Assembly (NCBI RefSeq): GCF_008327685.1
Contig: NZ_BDDE01000024.1
Span: forward strand, 164,913-228,912
Direction of reading: 5' to 3'
Source of the DNA: Actinomadura sp. K4S16
GTDB lineage: Bacteria > Actinomycetota > Actinomycetes > Streptosporangiales > Streptosporangiaceae
DNA length: 64,000 nucleotides
The position numbers and the translations under genes are program-made. Shown here piece by piece: positions 24,991-33,390 of the stretch; position 1 is the stretch's first letter, and every line of letters starts with the position of its first letter. A model generated the notes under the pieces. That model had not been told where the DNA came from. It did no database searches and worked only from the letters and a program-made list of their open reading frames with translations.

Positions 24991-26448
24991 ATGGCGCACA
25001 GCGTTGTGATCATCGGGAGCGGGTTCGGCGGGATCGGGATGGCGATCCGGCTGCGGCAGGCCGGCGTCCACGACGTGGTGGTCCTGGAGAAGGCCGGCGA
25101 CCTCGGCGGGACCTGGCGCGACAACACCTACCCGGGCGCGGCCTGCGACGTCCCCTCCCACCTGTACTCCTTCTCGTTCGAGCGCAAGACCGACTGGTCG
25201 CGCCGATTCCCGCCGCAGGCGGAGATCCTGGAGTACCTGCGGCACTGCGCCCGCGAGTACGGCGTGCTGGAGAAGATCCGGTTCGGCGCCGAGGTGACCG
25301 AGGCGCGCTTCGACGAGGACGCGGCGCTCTGGCGGATCTCCACGACGACCGGTGACCTGGAGGCGCGGGTCCTGGTCTCGGCGTGCGGGCAGCTCAACCG
25401 GCCCGAGCTGCCGCCGATCGAGGGGCGCGAGTCGTTCGCCGGCCCGTCCTTCCACTCCTCCCGCTGGGACCACGGCACCGACCTGCGGGGCAGGCGCGTG
25501 GCGGTGGTCGGGACCGGGGCGAGCGCGATCCAGATCGTCCCGGAGGTCGCCGCGCAGGCGGCGGAGCTGCTGCTGTTCCAGCGGTCCGCGCCGTACGTGA
25601 TCGACAAGCCCGACCGGCCGTACCGGGCCTGGGAGCGCGCCGCGCTGCGGGCCGTGCCGGGGCTGTACGCGCTGAGCCGCGCCCGGATCTACGCGCTGTT
25701 CGAGGCCCGCGCCCTCGGCTTCATCCGGTACCCGCGGCTGATGGGGGTCATGGAGCGCGGCTTCCGCCGGTTCCTGGCCGAGCAGGTCGCCGACCCCGCG
25801 CTGCGCGCCGAACTCGTCCCCGGATACCGCATGGGATGCAAGCGGATCCTGCTGTCCGGCGACTACTATCCGGCGCTGACCAGGCCGAACGTCCATCTGG
25901 TCACCGACCCGATCGAGCGCGTCACCCCGGCGGGGATCCGGGCGGCGGGCCGCGCGCACGAGGTGGACGTCATCGTGTACGCGACCGGGTTCCGCTCCAC
26001 CGAGTTCCTGTCCCCCATGAAGATCGTCGGACGGGACGGCCGGGAGCTGAACGAGGCGTGGCGGGACGGCGCGCAGGCGCACCTCGGCATCACGGTCAGC
26101 GGGTTCCCGAACCTGTTCCTGCTGTACGGCCCCTACACCAACCTCGGGCACAACTCGATCATCTACATGCTGGAGTCGCAGTTCCGGTACGTCCTCGGCT
26201 GCGTGGAGGCGCTGCGCGGCGCGGGCCTCGACTGGATCGACGTGCGGCCGGACGTGCAGGACGCCTTCACCCGGGACATGCAGGAGCGGATGCGCTCGAC
26301 CGTGTGGCAGGCGGGCTGCCAGAGCTGGTACATGACGGCCGGCGGCAAGATCGTCAACAACTGGCCGGGCTACACCTTCGCCTACCGCCGCGCGACCCGC
26401 CGCCCCGACCCGCGGCACTTCCGCGCGCGCCGCGCTACCGTCCGGTAG
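24991..26448 (+). CDS. Flavin-containing (Baeyer-Villiger type) monooxygenase
   Basis: This 485-aa FAD/NADPH monooxygenase has the FAD Rossmann motif IGSGFGGIG near the N-terminus, the BVMO fingerprint FAGPSFHSSRWD (FxGxxxHxxxWD) near residues 145-156, and a second Rossmann motif VVGTGASAIQ for NADPH. YATGFRSTEF and LGHNSIIYMLE complete the family pattern. It inserts oxygen into ketones or hydroxylates at heteroatoms; the substrate is unknown. ATG 24991 puts the Rossmann fold at the usual distance. An in-frame ATG at 24973 would add 6 residues. Confidence 0.88.
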   Translation: MAHSVVIIGSGFGGIGMAIRLRQAGVHDVVVLEKAGDLGGTWRDNTYPGAACDVPSHLYSFSFERKTDWSRRFPPQAEILEYLRHCAREYGVLEKIRFGAEVTEARFDEDAALWRISTTTGDLEARVLVSACGQLNRPELPPIEGRESFAGPSFHSSRWDHGTDLRGRRVAVVGTGASAIQIVPEVAAQAAELLLFQRSAPYVIDKPDRPYRAWERAALRAVPGLYALSRARIYALFEARALGFIRYPRLMGVMERGFRRFLAEQVADPALRAELVPGYRMGCKRILLSGDYYPALTRPNVHLVTDPIERVTPAGIRAAGRAHEVDVIVYATGFRSTEFLSPMKIVGRDGRELNEAWRDGAQAHLGITVSGFPNLFLLYGPYTNLGHNSIIYMLESQFRYVLGCVEALRGAGLDWIDVRPDVQDAFTRDMQERMRSTVWQAGCQSWYMTAGGKIVNNWPGYTFAYRRATRRPDPRHFRARRATVR

Positions 26449-26459
26449 CCGACGCGGCC

Positions 26460-26465
26460 TAGGCT
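26460..26465 (+). promoter_or_regulatory. -10 box of a leaderless SDR transcript
   Basis: TAGGCT lies 7 nt before the ATG at 26473 and no ribosome site is present. Confidence 0.45.
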
Positions 26466-26472
26466 CGGTGCC

Positions 26473-27240
26473 ATGCCGACCGCCTTCATCACCGGCGCGA
26501 CCGCGGGGATCGGTGCCGCCTTCGCCCGCCGCCTCGCCTCCGACGGGTTCGACCTGGTCCTGCTGGCCCGCGACGCCGAGCGGCTGGAGCGGACCGCCGC
26601 CGACCTCCGCGCCACCTACGCCGTGCGCGCCGAGACGCTGCCCGCCGACCTGTCCACCGACGAGGGGCTCGCCGCGGCGGAGGAGCGCGTCCGCAAGGAC
26701 GTCGACCTGCTGGTCAACAACGCCGGGTTCGGCAACAAGGGCGTGTTCCTCGACGTGCCGGTGTCGGACGAGCTGACCATGCTCCGCGTGCACTGCGAGG
26801 CCGTCCTGCGGCTCACGCACGCCGTCCTCCCCGGCATGCTGGAGCGCGGCCGGGGCGGCGTCGTCAACGTCTCGTCGGTCGCGGCGTTCGCGACGCGCGG
26901 CACGTACGGGGCCTCCAAGGCCTGGGTCGTGAACTTCAGCCAGGGCGTCGCCGCCGACATCCGGAACCGGTCGCGGGGCAAGGTCCGGGTGATGGCGCTC
27001 TGCCCCGGATACGTCCACACCGAGTTCCACGACCGCGCCCAGATGGACATGTCAGGCGTGCCGGAGTTCCTGTGGCTGGACAAGGACGACGTCGTCGCCA
27101 CCGCCCTGCGCGACCTGCGCCGCGGCGTCCAGGTCAGCGTCCCGGGGGCGCAGTACAAGGCCGTCGTCGGCGCCACGCGGCTGCTGCCGCGCGGGCTCAT
27201 CGCCCGCCTGTCGTCCACCACCGGCCGTAAATACGATTGA
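26473..27240 (+). CDS. Short-chain dehydrogenase/reductase
   Basis: This 255-aa classical SDR has the cofactor motif TGATAGIG (residues 7-14), NNAG near 84, the catalytic Ser in NVSSVAAF and the YGASK tyrosine-lysine pair. The post-catalytic CPGYVHTEFH follows. An Arg/Asp-containing second strand (LLARDAERL) favours NADP. The gene begins 24 bp after the flavin monooxygenase and could act on its substrates or products, although it also has its own -10 box. Confidence 0.9.
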   Translation: MPTAFITGATAGIGAAFARRLASDGFDLVLLARDAERLERTAADLRATYAVRAETLPADLSTDEGLAAAEERVRKDVDLLVNNAGFGNKGVFLDVPVSDELTMLRVHCEAVLRLTHAVLPGMLERGRGGVVNVSSVAAFATRGTYGASKAWVVNFSQGVAADIRNRSRGKVRVMALCPGYVHTEFHDRAQMDMSGVPEFLWLDKDDVVATALRDLRRGVQVSVPGAQYKAVVGATRLLPRGLIARLSSTTGRKYD

Positions 27241-27260
27241 TCATTTAGTCAAGGGTCACG

Positions 27261-27287
27261 GCCTTGTCACGGGCGGTGCGACAAGGC
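27261..27287. terminator. Hairpin downstream of SDR gene
   Basis: GCCTTGTC (27261-27268) pairs perfectly with GACAAGGC (27280-27287) around an 11-nt loop, 21 bp after the SDR stop. Confidence 0.45.
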
Positions 27288-27362
27288 AAGGTGGCAGGGA
27301 AGTCGATTCGATGGCGCGCCGGACGACTCTTCCCGCCCCCGTCCGCCGAAGGGTCTTTCCCG

Positions 27363-28307
27363 ATGGGTCACGACCTGGGCTACGCCGCCCTCGCCCTGCT
27401 CGCCACCACCGTCTACTACATCGCCTTCCTCGTCTTCCGCGTCTCCGCGCGCCGGATGGAGCCGCTGCGCGGCAGCCGCCCCTTCCGGGTCGCCCGGCTC
27501 ATGCTGACCGACCCCGTCTGGCTCGGCGGCGGCCTGCTGCTGTTCCTCGGCCTCGGCTACGAGGTCGTCGCCTTCTCCGCGATACCGCTCGCCGTCGCGC
27601 AGCCCGTCTTCGCCCTCGGGCTGGTGTTCCTCGTCGCCTTCGCGGTGGGGGTCCTCGGTGAGCGGCTGAGCGTGCGCGAATGGGCGAGCGTCGCGCTGTT
27701 CGTCCTCGCCACGGGGCTGATCGGGCTCTCGGCCACGGCCGAGGGCGAGCCGCACGCGGACGCCACCCTCACCGGGACGCTGACCCGCCCGTGGCCGATG
27801 CTCGCCGTGTGCGCCCCGGCGGTCGTCGTCGCGGCCCTGGTGTGGCTGGTCGGCGACCGCCGCACGGGCGGGCGGCACGCCCGCAAGCTCGCCGGGGTCG
27901 CCTACGGGATCGGCGCCGGCGCCTGCGCCGGGCTGGCCGAGGCCGGCATCCGCGGCATCTCGATCCTCTACGAGGACACCGGCAGCGTGCGGGCCGTGCT
28001 GGAGTCCCCCTACCCGTACCTGACGCTCGGCCTCGCCGCGATCGCGCTCGGCCAGTTGCAGGTCGCGCTGCAGCGCTGCCGGGTCGCGATCGTCGCGGTC
28101 GTGCTGACCGTCATCGGCCGGACGTACCTGGTCGTCAGCAGCACCGTCCTGTTCGGCGAGCAGTGGCCGCGCGACACCGGGCCGTTCGCGCTGCGTGCGG
28201 GCGGCTTCGCGCTGGCGCTGGCCGCGCTGGCGCTGTTCCCCCGGTACGAGGACCCGGTCGCGCCGGTCCGCGCGGCCGCCGGGAAGGGCGTGCGCGCGAC
28301 CCCCTGA
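27363..28307 (+). CDS. DMT-like multi-pass membrane transporter
   Basis: This 314-aa integral membrane protein has about nine or ten hydrophobic helices in two halves joined by a polar loop (GDRRTGGRHARK). The spacing and the GERLSVREWASVALF/LFGEQWPRDTGPF segments follow the EamA/NIPA-like DMT superfamily pattern. The substrate is unknown. The start ATG at 27363 follows AAGGG by 10 nt. The open frame upstream of it is Arg/Pro-rich and unlikely to be translated. Confidence 0.72.
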   Translation: MGHDLGYAALALLATTVYYIAFLVFRVSARRMEPLRGSRPFRVARLMLTDPVWLGGGLLLFLGLGYEVVAFSAIPLAVAQPVFALGLVFLVAFAVGVLGERLSVREWASVALFVLATGLIGLSATAEGEPHADATLTGTLTRPWPMLAVCAPAVVVAALVWLVGDRRTGGRHARKLAGVAYGIGAGACAGLAEAGIRGISILYEDTGSVRAVLESPYPYLTLGLAAIALGQLQVALQRCRVAIVAVVLTVIGRTYLVVSSTVLFGEQWPRDTGPFALRAGGFALALAALALFPRYEDPVAPVRAAAGKGVRATP

Positions 28308-28312
28308 TCGCT

Positions 28313-28318
28313 TACAGT
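28313..28318 (+). promoter_or_regulatory. -10 box of a leaderless protease transcript
   Basis: TACAGT ends 6 nt before the ATG at 28325 and no Shine-Dalgarno sequence intervenes. Confidence 0.45.
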
Positions 28319-28324
28319 GCCGGG

Positions 28325-29083
28325 ATGGCGCTGCTCTCCCGCCGGCTGCTCGGCACCGCACTGCTCGGAGCCTCCCTGGGGCTCGCGCCGCTCGCCGCGC
28401 CGCCCGCGAACGCCGTGCTGGGCGGCGCCCCGGTGCCCGCGGCGCGGTACCCGTGGCTGGCCGCGGTCGGGTCGCCGATCTTCTTCGTCCGGCCGTCCGG
28501 GCAGTTCTGCGGCGGCGTGCTGACCGCGCCCGACCGGCTCCTCACCGCGGGCCACTGCGTGTCGATGTTCCGCTCGGTGCCCGGCGTCCTGACGGTCACC
28601 TTCGGCCGCGACGACCTGACGAACCGGGGCGGGGAGACGGTCACGGTCAAGTCGGTGCGCGTGCACCCGAAGTACCGCGAGACCTCCTTCAAGGGCGAGA
28701 CCGTCAGCCACCACGACCTCGCCGTCCTGACGCTCGCCCGCCGCGTGAACCGCCCGTCCGCACCCCTCGGCGCGCCCGGCGACGCCCGCACCGGCGAGAT
28801 CGCCGGGTGGGGCTTCACCTCCGAGAACGACCTGTTCAACACCCGCCTGCGGGCGGCCCGCGTGCCGCTCCCCGGCGACGCGGCATGCCGGCGCGCGTAC
28901 GGCGACTCCTTCGACCCGTCCGACATGCTGTGCGCCGGATCGGCCAAGGCCGACTCCTGCCAGTTCGACAGCGGCGGCCCGCTGATCGCCGGCGGGCGCG
29001 TGGCCGCGCTCGTCTCCTGGGGCTACGGCTGCGGCAAGCCCGGATACCCCGGCGTCTACGCCAAGCTGGCCTCCATGCCCTGA
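28325..29083 (+). CDS. Secreted trypsin-like serine protease (S1), with Phe at position 193
   Basis: This 252-aa secreted protease has a signal peptide ending near ANA-V and the mature start VLGGAPV. The triad is complete: His in LTAGHC, Asp in HHDLAVL and Ser in DSCQFDSGGPL. The residue before the catalytic Asp-Ser pair, normally the oxyanion-hole Gly193 (GDSGGP), is Phe214 here (codon TTC 28964-28966). Mesotrypsin, with Arg193, shows that a non-Gly residue is tolerated but alters inhibitor binding and activity. Disulfide Cys residues are kept. Confidence 0.88.
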   Translation: MALLSRRLLGTALLGASLGLAPLAAPPANAVLGGAPVPAARYPWLAAVGSPIFFVRPSGQFCGGVLTAPDRLLTAGHCVSMFRSVPGVLTVTFGRDDLTNRGGETVTVKSVRVHPKYRETSFKGETVSHHDLAVLTLARRVNRPSAPLGAPGDARTGEIAGWGFTSENDLFNTRLRAARVPLPGDAACRRAYGDSFDPSDMLCAGSAKADSCQFDSGGPLIAGGRVAALVSWGYGCGKPGYPGVYAKLASMP

Positions 29084-29143
29084 CCCGGCACCCCGGCCGG
29101 ACGACGGAACCGGCCGCGGAACGTTCCTACCCGCGCGGACGGA

Positions 29144-29149
29144 TAAACT
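29144..29149 (+). promoter_or_regulatory. -10 box of a leaderless GroES transcript
   Basis: TAAACT ends 7 nt before the GTG start at 29157, and there is no ribosome-binding site. Confidence 0.5.
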
Positions 29150-29156
29150 CGCCCGC

Positions 29157-29477
29157 GTGTCCGAGCCGAAGTTCGAAGTCCAGATGCTGCACGACCGGGT
29201 CATGATCAAGACCGAGAAGGACAGCGGTGAGCGCCGCAGCACCGGCGGCATCGTCATCCCCGCGACGGTCGAGCAGCAGAACCGGCTCGTCTGGGGAGAG
29301 GTCTGCGGCGTCGGCCACCACGTCCGGATCGTCAAACCGGGCGATCGCGTGCTCTACCACCCCGGCGACCAGTACGAGGTCGAGATCCAGGGCGAGAACT
29401 ACCTGGTCATGCGCGAACGCGACCTCCACGCCATCGCCAGCGAACGCCCCGAGCACGGCACCGGGCTGTATCTATAG
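29157..29477 (+). CDS. GroES-family co-chaperonin (solitary)
   Basis: This 106-aa Cpn10-type protein shows the family core LHDRVMIKTEKD, a mobile-loop-like RSTGGIVIPATV, and VKPGDRVLYHPGDQYEVEI. A GroEL gene is not adjacent. The canonical actinobacterial groES is usually linked to groEL, so this is probably a second, divergent paralog. The GTG start is leaderless as judged from the TAAACT box. It ends just before the first 134-bp repeat. Confidence 0.8.
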   Translation: MSEPKFEVQMLHDRVMIKTEKDSGERRSTGGIVIPATVEQQNRLVWGEVCGVGHHVRIVKPGDRVLYHPGDQYEVEIQGENYLVMRERDLHAIASERPEHGTGLYL

Positions 29478-29823
29478 CCTTTTTCTCCTCCTTCGGGCCT
29501 TGGCGGCCCTCCATCGTCGAAAAACGCGGCGATCGCTGGCATCGCTCCGGCTCGCCTGGCGGCTCGCTGCGCGATCAGATTCTTGCTTCGCTCGAATCTG
29601 CCTTCGGACGCGATCGCAGAGGTTGGGGTCGGCGCGTGGTTGCGGTGCCGGTTGAGGTCGCGGCTTTCCTGAAGGCCTCGACGCTCTCGCGGTCGCCTCT
29701 TGCCGTGCGGCGGCGGGTGCACGACGTTTTGGAGCGGTCGGCACCCGCACTCGCAGCCGTTTGGAGCCGGGCATCTGCCTGGCTGCCACCCACTCGGTCC
29801 GACCCGGCGTTCCGGGCGGCGGG
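29478..29823. other. Intergenic stretch with repeat copy 1
   Basis: These 346 bp between groES and lsr2 hold the first 134-bp repeat (29484-29617) and then about 200 bp in which I see no gene with normal codon bias, no tRNA and no clear hairpin. Open frames across it on both strands are Arg-rich and lack start signals. Confidence 0.6.
29484..29617 (+). repeat. 134-bp direct repeat, copy 1
   Basis: It is the same length as copy 2 at 30373-30506 with no gaps and 7 differences (about 95% identity). It begins tctcctccttcgggcc and ends in cggacgcgatcgc. Internal structure includes GGGCC-ttggc-GGCCC, CAGATTC paired with GAATCTG, and two GCGATCGC octamers at 29529-29536 and 29610-29617. Together with copy 2 it brackets lsr2. 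Confidence 0.92.
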
Positions 29824-30147
29824 TCAGTGCGCGGCCTCGAACTTCTGGATCACGTCGGCCGGGATGCGGCCGCGGTCGTTGACCGGGATGCCCGCCGACC
29901 GCGCCCACCGGCGGATCTCGGCGCTGCGCTCGCGGCTGCCCGCCGTGCGCGCGGCGGGCCGGCCCGCGGTGCGGCGCGCCTTGCGGGCGTGCTCCCGGTA
30001 AGGCTCGATGACCTTGCGCAGTTTGGCGGCGTTCTTCTTGTTCAGGTCGATCTCATAGGCCTTACCGTCGAGCGCGAACGCGACGGTTTCCACGGCCTCC
30101 CCACCGCTGATGTCGTCGACCAGGTGAACCTTGACCTGCTGCGCCAT
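29824..30147 (-). CDS. lsr2: Lsr2-family nucleoid-associated protein
   Basis: This 107-aa xenogeneic-silencing protein begins MAQQVKVHLVDDISGG. The N-terminal dimerisation domain (about 1-60) contains the usual FALDGKAYEIDLN. The Arg/Ala linker leads to a C-terminal DNA-binding domain with the AT-hook-like DRGR motif in NDRGRIPADV. It bridges AT-rich DNA and represses foreign genes. GGGGAAGG provides the ribosome site, and TAGTAT (30195-30200, minus strand) is a candidate -10. The gene lies between two direct repeats. Confidence 0.95.
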   Translation of the reverse strand: MAQQVKVHLVDDISGGEAVETVAFALDGKAYEIDLNKKNAAKLRKVIEPYREHARKARRTAGRPAARTAGSRERSAEIRRWARSAGIPVNDRGRIPADVIQKFEAAH

Positions 30148-30555
30148 GAATTGCCTTCCCCTTCGGTCAGTGACGAATGACGGTCCCGTCTTCCATACTA
30201 GGCCGCCGGGGAACAGACCAGGTCATCGACGCTGTGCCGGGCATGGCCGCGGCCGCGCGAGGCACCGCCCCATGTCCCGGTATAAAGGCAGCGGACCGGC
30301 ACACGCGCGACGCCTCTGCAATTCGAACCCTGCCTTGGGGATCTTATTGCCTTTCTGTGTCTATTGCAGCGCTCTCCTCCTTCGGGCCTTGGCGGCCCTC
30401 CATCGTCGAGCACTGCGGCGATCGCTGGCATCGCTCCGACTCGCCTTGCGGCTCGCTGCGCGATCAGATTCTCGCTTCGCTCGAATCTGCCTTCGGACGC
30501 GATCGCGGGCCCCCGGGTTGGTGCGTGGTGCTGTGGTGGTTTCGGTCTTCGGTTC
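30148..30555. other. Intergenic stretch upstream of lsr2 with repeat copy 2
   Basis: These 408 bp contain the lsr2 promoter region, a TATAAA near 30281 and repeat copy 2 (30373-30506). No gene with plausible codon usage was found. A TTCGAA sequence near 30323 recalls a tRNA T-loop, but no cloverleaf can be built around it. Confidence 0.6.
30373..30506 (+). repeat. 134-bp direct repeat, copy 2
   Basis: This is the second copy of the repeat at 29484, in the same orientation and about 889 bp away. Differences cluster just after catcgtcga. It carries the same GGGCC/GGCCC and CAGATTC/GAATCTG hairpins and closing GCGATCGC. Confidence 0.92.
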
Positions 30556-31854
30556 TCAGGGGGTGGCGGGGAAATTGCTGCGGAAGACGTTGTGGGGGTC
30601 GTGGTGGGTCTTGATGCCGCGCAGGCGGGTCAGGGTCTCCGGGGTGAACGCGTTCGCCGCGGTCTCCTCGGGGTTGAGGAAGGTGTAAGGCTTGCGGCCG
30701 GTGGTGGGCAGTTGGCCGGCCAGCGCGGCCTGCTTCGCGGCGACGGCCTCGGCGGTCGCCGGGTCGGACGGGATTCCGAACATGTAGAGCGCGTAGGGCT
30801 CGGTGAGCGGTCCGTGCGGGCTGTCGGACGGCCGGGCGAACGCGCCCTCCAGGTGCCGGATCTGCACGCTCAGCAGGGGGGCGACGGGGTCGGCCAGCAG
30901 CGCCTTGACCGCGCCGTCGTCCAGGGCGGTCAGCAGTTCGGCGCGCGAGCGGCCCGCGCCGGGGTCGGTGGGCTCGGCCGTGATGGCGCCCAGTTCGGAG
31001 ACCGGCATGACCGCCCTGCCGTCGGACAGGGGCCGGGGCAGCCCGTCCAGGGGCCGCAGCAGGTCGCGCGCCTCGTCCGCCGGGCCGAGGTAGGTGGCGT
31101 CCACGGCGACCATGGGGTCGGCGCCGGGGAAGTGCAGCAGGTCCAGCCATGCGGTCAACGCGTCCGGGGCCGCGGCGGTGATCCGGCGGTAGGCGTCCAT
31201 CACCTCGGACGCGTGCTCGGCCGACCACAGCACCCGGCCGCCGTAAAGGTGGGGTGCGGGGTGGAGGGCCAGTTCCAGGGACGTCACCACGGCGACGTCG
31301 CCGCCTCCGCCTCGCAGCGCCCAGAACAGGTCCGGGTCGGTGTCCGCGGCGACGCGGCGGCGGCGGCCGTCCGCGTCGACGATCTCCAAGGCGGTGACGG
31401 AGTCGGCGACCCAGCCGTGGGCGCGGCCGAACCAGCTCAGCCCGCCGCCGAGGGCGACCCCGGCGACGCTGACCACGGGAGAGCTTCCGGGCAGGCCGGT
31501 CAGGCCGTGCGGCGCGACCGCCGCCTGGAGCCGTCCGGAGGCGACGCCCGCGCCGACGCGGGCGCGGCGGGCGGCGGGGTCGATCTCCAGGGCGTCCAGC
31601 CGCCGGGTGCGCAGCAGGATCGCGCCCCCGGTGCGGCCCGTGGCGCCATGCCCGTTCGGCTGGGTCGCGATGCCCAGCCCGGCCGTGCGGGCGTGCCGGA
31701 CGAGCGCGGCGACGTCATCGGCGTCGGCGGCCTCGACCACGGCCTCGACCGGCTGCTCCACGGCCAGGTTCCAGGGGCGGCGCGCGGCGTCGAATTCCGG
31801 GTCGCCGGGCAGCAGGACCCGGCCACGGACGGCGGATCGCAGGGCGTCCATCAT
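30556..31854 (-). CDS. FAD-linked oxidoreductase (BBE-like)
   Basis: This 432-aa protein has a PCMH-type FAD domain with QPNGHGATGRTGG, whose His is the likely 8-alpha-histidyl attachment site. The position of a second covalent Cys in bicovalent enzymes is Ser here (GSSPVVSVAGVALGGGLSW). The C-terminal berberine-bridge segment ends THHDPHNVFRSNF. Such enzymes oxidise alcohols or sugars with oxygen. Tandem ATGs (31854, 31851) follow GGAGGA; the second has the better spacing. It is divergent from a MocR regulator, its probable controller. Confidence 0.88.
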   Translation of the reverse strand: MMDALRSAVRGRVLLPGDPEFDAARRPWNLAVEQPVEAVVEAADADDVAALVRHARTAGLGIATQPNGHGATGRTGGAILLRTRRLDALEIDPAARRARVGAGVASGRLQAAVAPHGLTGLPGSSPVVSVAGVALGGGLSWFGRAHGWVADSVTALEIVDADGRRRRVAADTDPDLFWALRGGGGDVAVVTSLELALHPAPHLYGGRVLWSAEHASEVMDAYRRITAAAPDALTAWLDLLHFPGADPMVAVDATYLGPADEARDLLRPLDGLPRPLSDGRAVMPVSELGAITAEPTDPGAGRSRAELLTALDDGAVKALLADPVAPLLSVQIRHLEGAFARPSDSPHGPLTEPYALYMFGIPSDPATAEAVAAKQAALAGQLPTTGRKPYTFLNPEETAANAFTPETLTRLRGIKTHHDPHNVFRSNFPATP

Positions 31855-31930
31855 GTTCCTCCGTAGTTCCAGTTCAGGTGTGCGGAGAACGATCTCCGCA
31901 ACTCAATCTAGGAGGAAAGAAGACCGGCGA

Positions 31931-31936
31931 TAGAGT
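31931..31936 (+). promoter_or_regulatory. -10 box of a leaderless MocR transcript
   Basis: TAGAGT ends 8 nt before the ATG at 31945, in the short divergent promoter shared with the FAD oxidoreductase. Confidence 0.45.
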
Positions 31937-31944
31937 GCAATCCC

Positions 31945-33390
31945 ATGGCGGAAAACTGGGTCAATCTGGCGGAGCGGATCGGCGCCGACCTCCATCTGCA
32001 GCTGCCGGGCGGCGGCGGGCGCCGGGCCGCGCTGACCCGGGCGCTGCGCGCGGCCGTCCGCTCCGGACGCCTGGCCCCCGGCACCCGGCTGCCGCCCTAC
32101 CGGTCGCTGGCCGCCGACCTCGGCCTGGCCCGCAACACCGTCGCCGACGCCTACGCCGAACTCGTCGCCGAAGGCTGGCTGACCGCCCGCCAAGGCTCCG
32201 GGACGCGCGTGGCGCTCGGCGCGCAGCCGGCCCCGGCGCGCCAGGCGGCGCGCTCCGCCGGCGGCCGTTCCCCCGGACCGGCGCACGACCTCCGGCAGGG
32301 GCAGCCGGACGCCTCGTCCTTCCCGCGCGCCGCCTGGCTGGCATCGGCCCGCCGGGCGGTGACGGCCGCGCCGAACGAGGCCTTCGGCCCCGGGGACCCG
32401 CGCGGGCGCCCCGAGCTGCGCCGCGCGCTCGCCGAGTACCTGGCCCGCACGCGCGGCGTCCGGACCGACGCCGACCGCATCGTGGTCTGCTCCGGCTTCG
32501 CGCACGCCCTGCGCCTGCTGTTCGGCGGCGGCCCGCTGACCGGTCCCCTGGCGGTCGAGGGGTACGGCCTGCCCTTCCACCGGGGGCTGCTGGAGCAGGC
32601 CGGCGTGCGGACCCGCCCCCTGACCGTGGACGGCGACGGCGCCCGCGTCGACGAGCTCTCGAAAGCGGAGCGCGCCGTGCTGCTCACCCCCGCGCACCAG
32701 TTCCCCACCGGCGGTCCGCTGCATTCGCGCAGGCGCACGGCGGTGGTGGAGTGGGCCGCCGCATCGGACGGGCTCATCCTCGAAGACGACTACGACGGCG
32801 AGTTCCGCTACGACCGCCAGCCGGTGGGCGCGGTGCAGGGTCTGGCCCCCGACCGCGTCCTCTACATCGGGTCCGCCAGCAAGAGCCTGTCCCCCGCCGT
32901 CCGGCTCGGCTGGATGGTGCTGCCCGACCATCTGGTGGACGGCGCGCTCAAGGCCAAGGGCGAGCGCGAGGCGTGGGCGGGCGTGCTCGACCAGCTGGCC
33001 CTCGCCGACTTCCTCGACTCCGGCTCCTACGACCGCCACGTCCGCCGCATGCGCCAGCGCTACCGCGCCCGCCGCGACCGCTTCGTCACGGCTCTGGCCG
33101 AGCAGGCCCCCCACGTCCACGTGACGGGGATCGCGGCCGGCCTGCACGCCGTCCTGCGCCTGCCGCCCGGCACCGAGACCGCGGCCCTGGAGGCCGCGAC
33201 CCGGGCGGGAGTGGCCGTCGACGGCCTGTCGATGTTCCGCCACCCCGCCGCCCGCCTCCCGCCCGAGGACGGCCTGGTGGTCGGCTACGCGACACCGCCG
33301 GACCACGCCTTCGAGAACGCGCTGCAAGCCCTCGTGCACGTCCTCGCGCGCCCCGAGCTCAGCCGCCGAACAGGGGCAGGGTCGCCCTGA
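31945..33390 (+). CDS. MocR/PdxR-type PLP-dependent transcriptional regulator
   Basis: This 481-aa protein has an N-terminal GntR winged helix (about 20-90: LPPYRSLAADLGLARNTVADAY) joined to a fold-type I aminotransferase domain. The PLP Schiff-base Lys is in GSASKSLSPAVRLGW, and the LEDDYDGEFRYDR motif is present. MocR proteins sense PLP or amino-acid adducts and often control the divergent gene, here the FAD oxidoreductase. Its 3' end overlaps the convergent small transporter-subunit gene by 32 bp. Confidence 0.88.
   Translation: MAENWVNLAERIGADLHLQLPGGGGRRAALTRALRAAVRSGRLAPGTRLPPYRSLAADLGLARNTVADAYAELVAEGWLTARQGSGTRVALGAQPAPARQAARSAGGRSPGPAHDLRQGQPDASSFPRAAWLASARRAVTAAPNEAFGPGDPRGRPELRRALAEYLARTRGVRTDADRIVVCSGFAHALRLLFGGGPLTGPLAVEGYGLPFHRGLLEQAGVRTRPLTVDGDGARVDELSKAERAVLLTPAHQFPTGGPLHSRRRTAVVEWAAASDGLILEDDYDGEFRYDRQPVGAVQGLAPDRVLYIGSASKSLSPAVRLGWMVLPDHLVDGALKAKGEREAWAGVLDQLALADFLDSGSYDRHVRRMRQRYRARRDRFVTALAEQAPHVHVTGIAAGLHAVLRLPPGTETAALEAATRAGVAVDGLSMFRHPAARLPPEDGLVVGYATPPDHAFENALQALVHVLARPELSRRTGAGSP

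Noticed and set aside
27264..27362. 33-residue N-terminal extension of the DMT-like transporter
   Set aside because: It is basic and Pro-rich, overlaps a hairpin, and the ATG at 27363 begins directly before the first membrane span.
29480..29660. Small Arg/Leu-rich protein encoded by the 134-bp repeat
   Set aside because: Frames exist in both copies, but they lack ribosome sites and the substitutions do not favour synonymous positions, so it looks non-coding.
30300..30340. tRNA fragment suggested by TTCGAA near 30323
   Set aside because: The flanking bases do not form T-arm, anticodon or acceptor stems.
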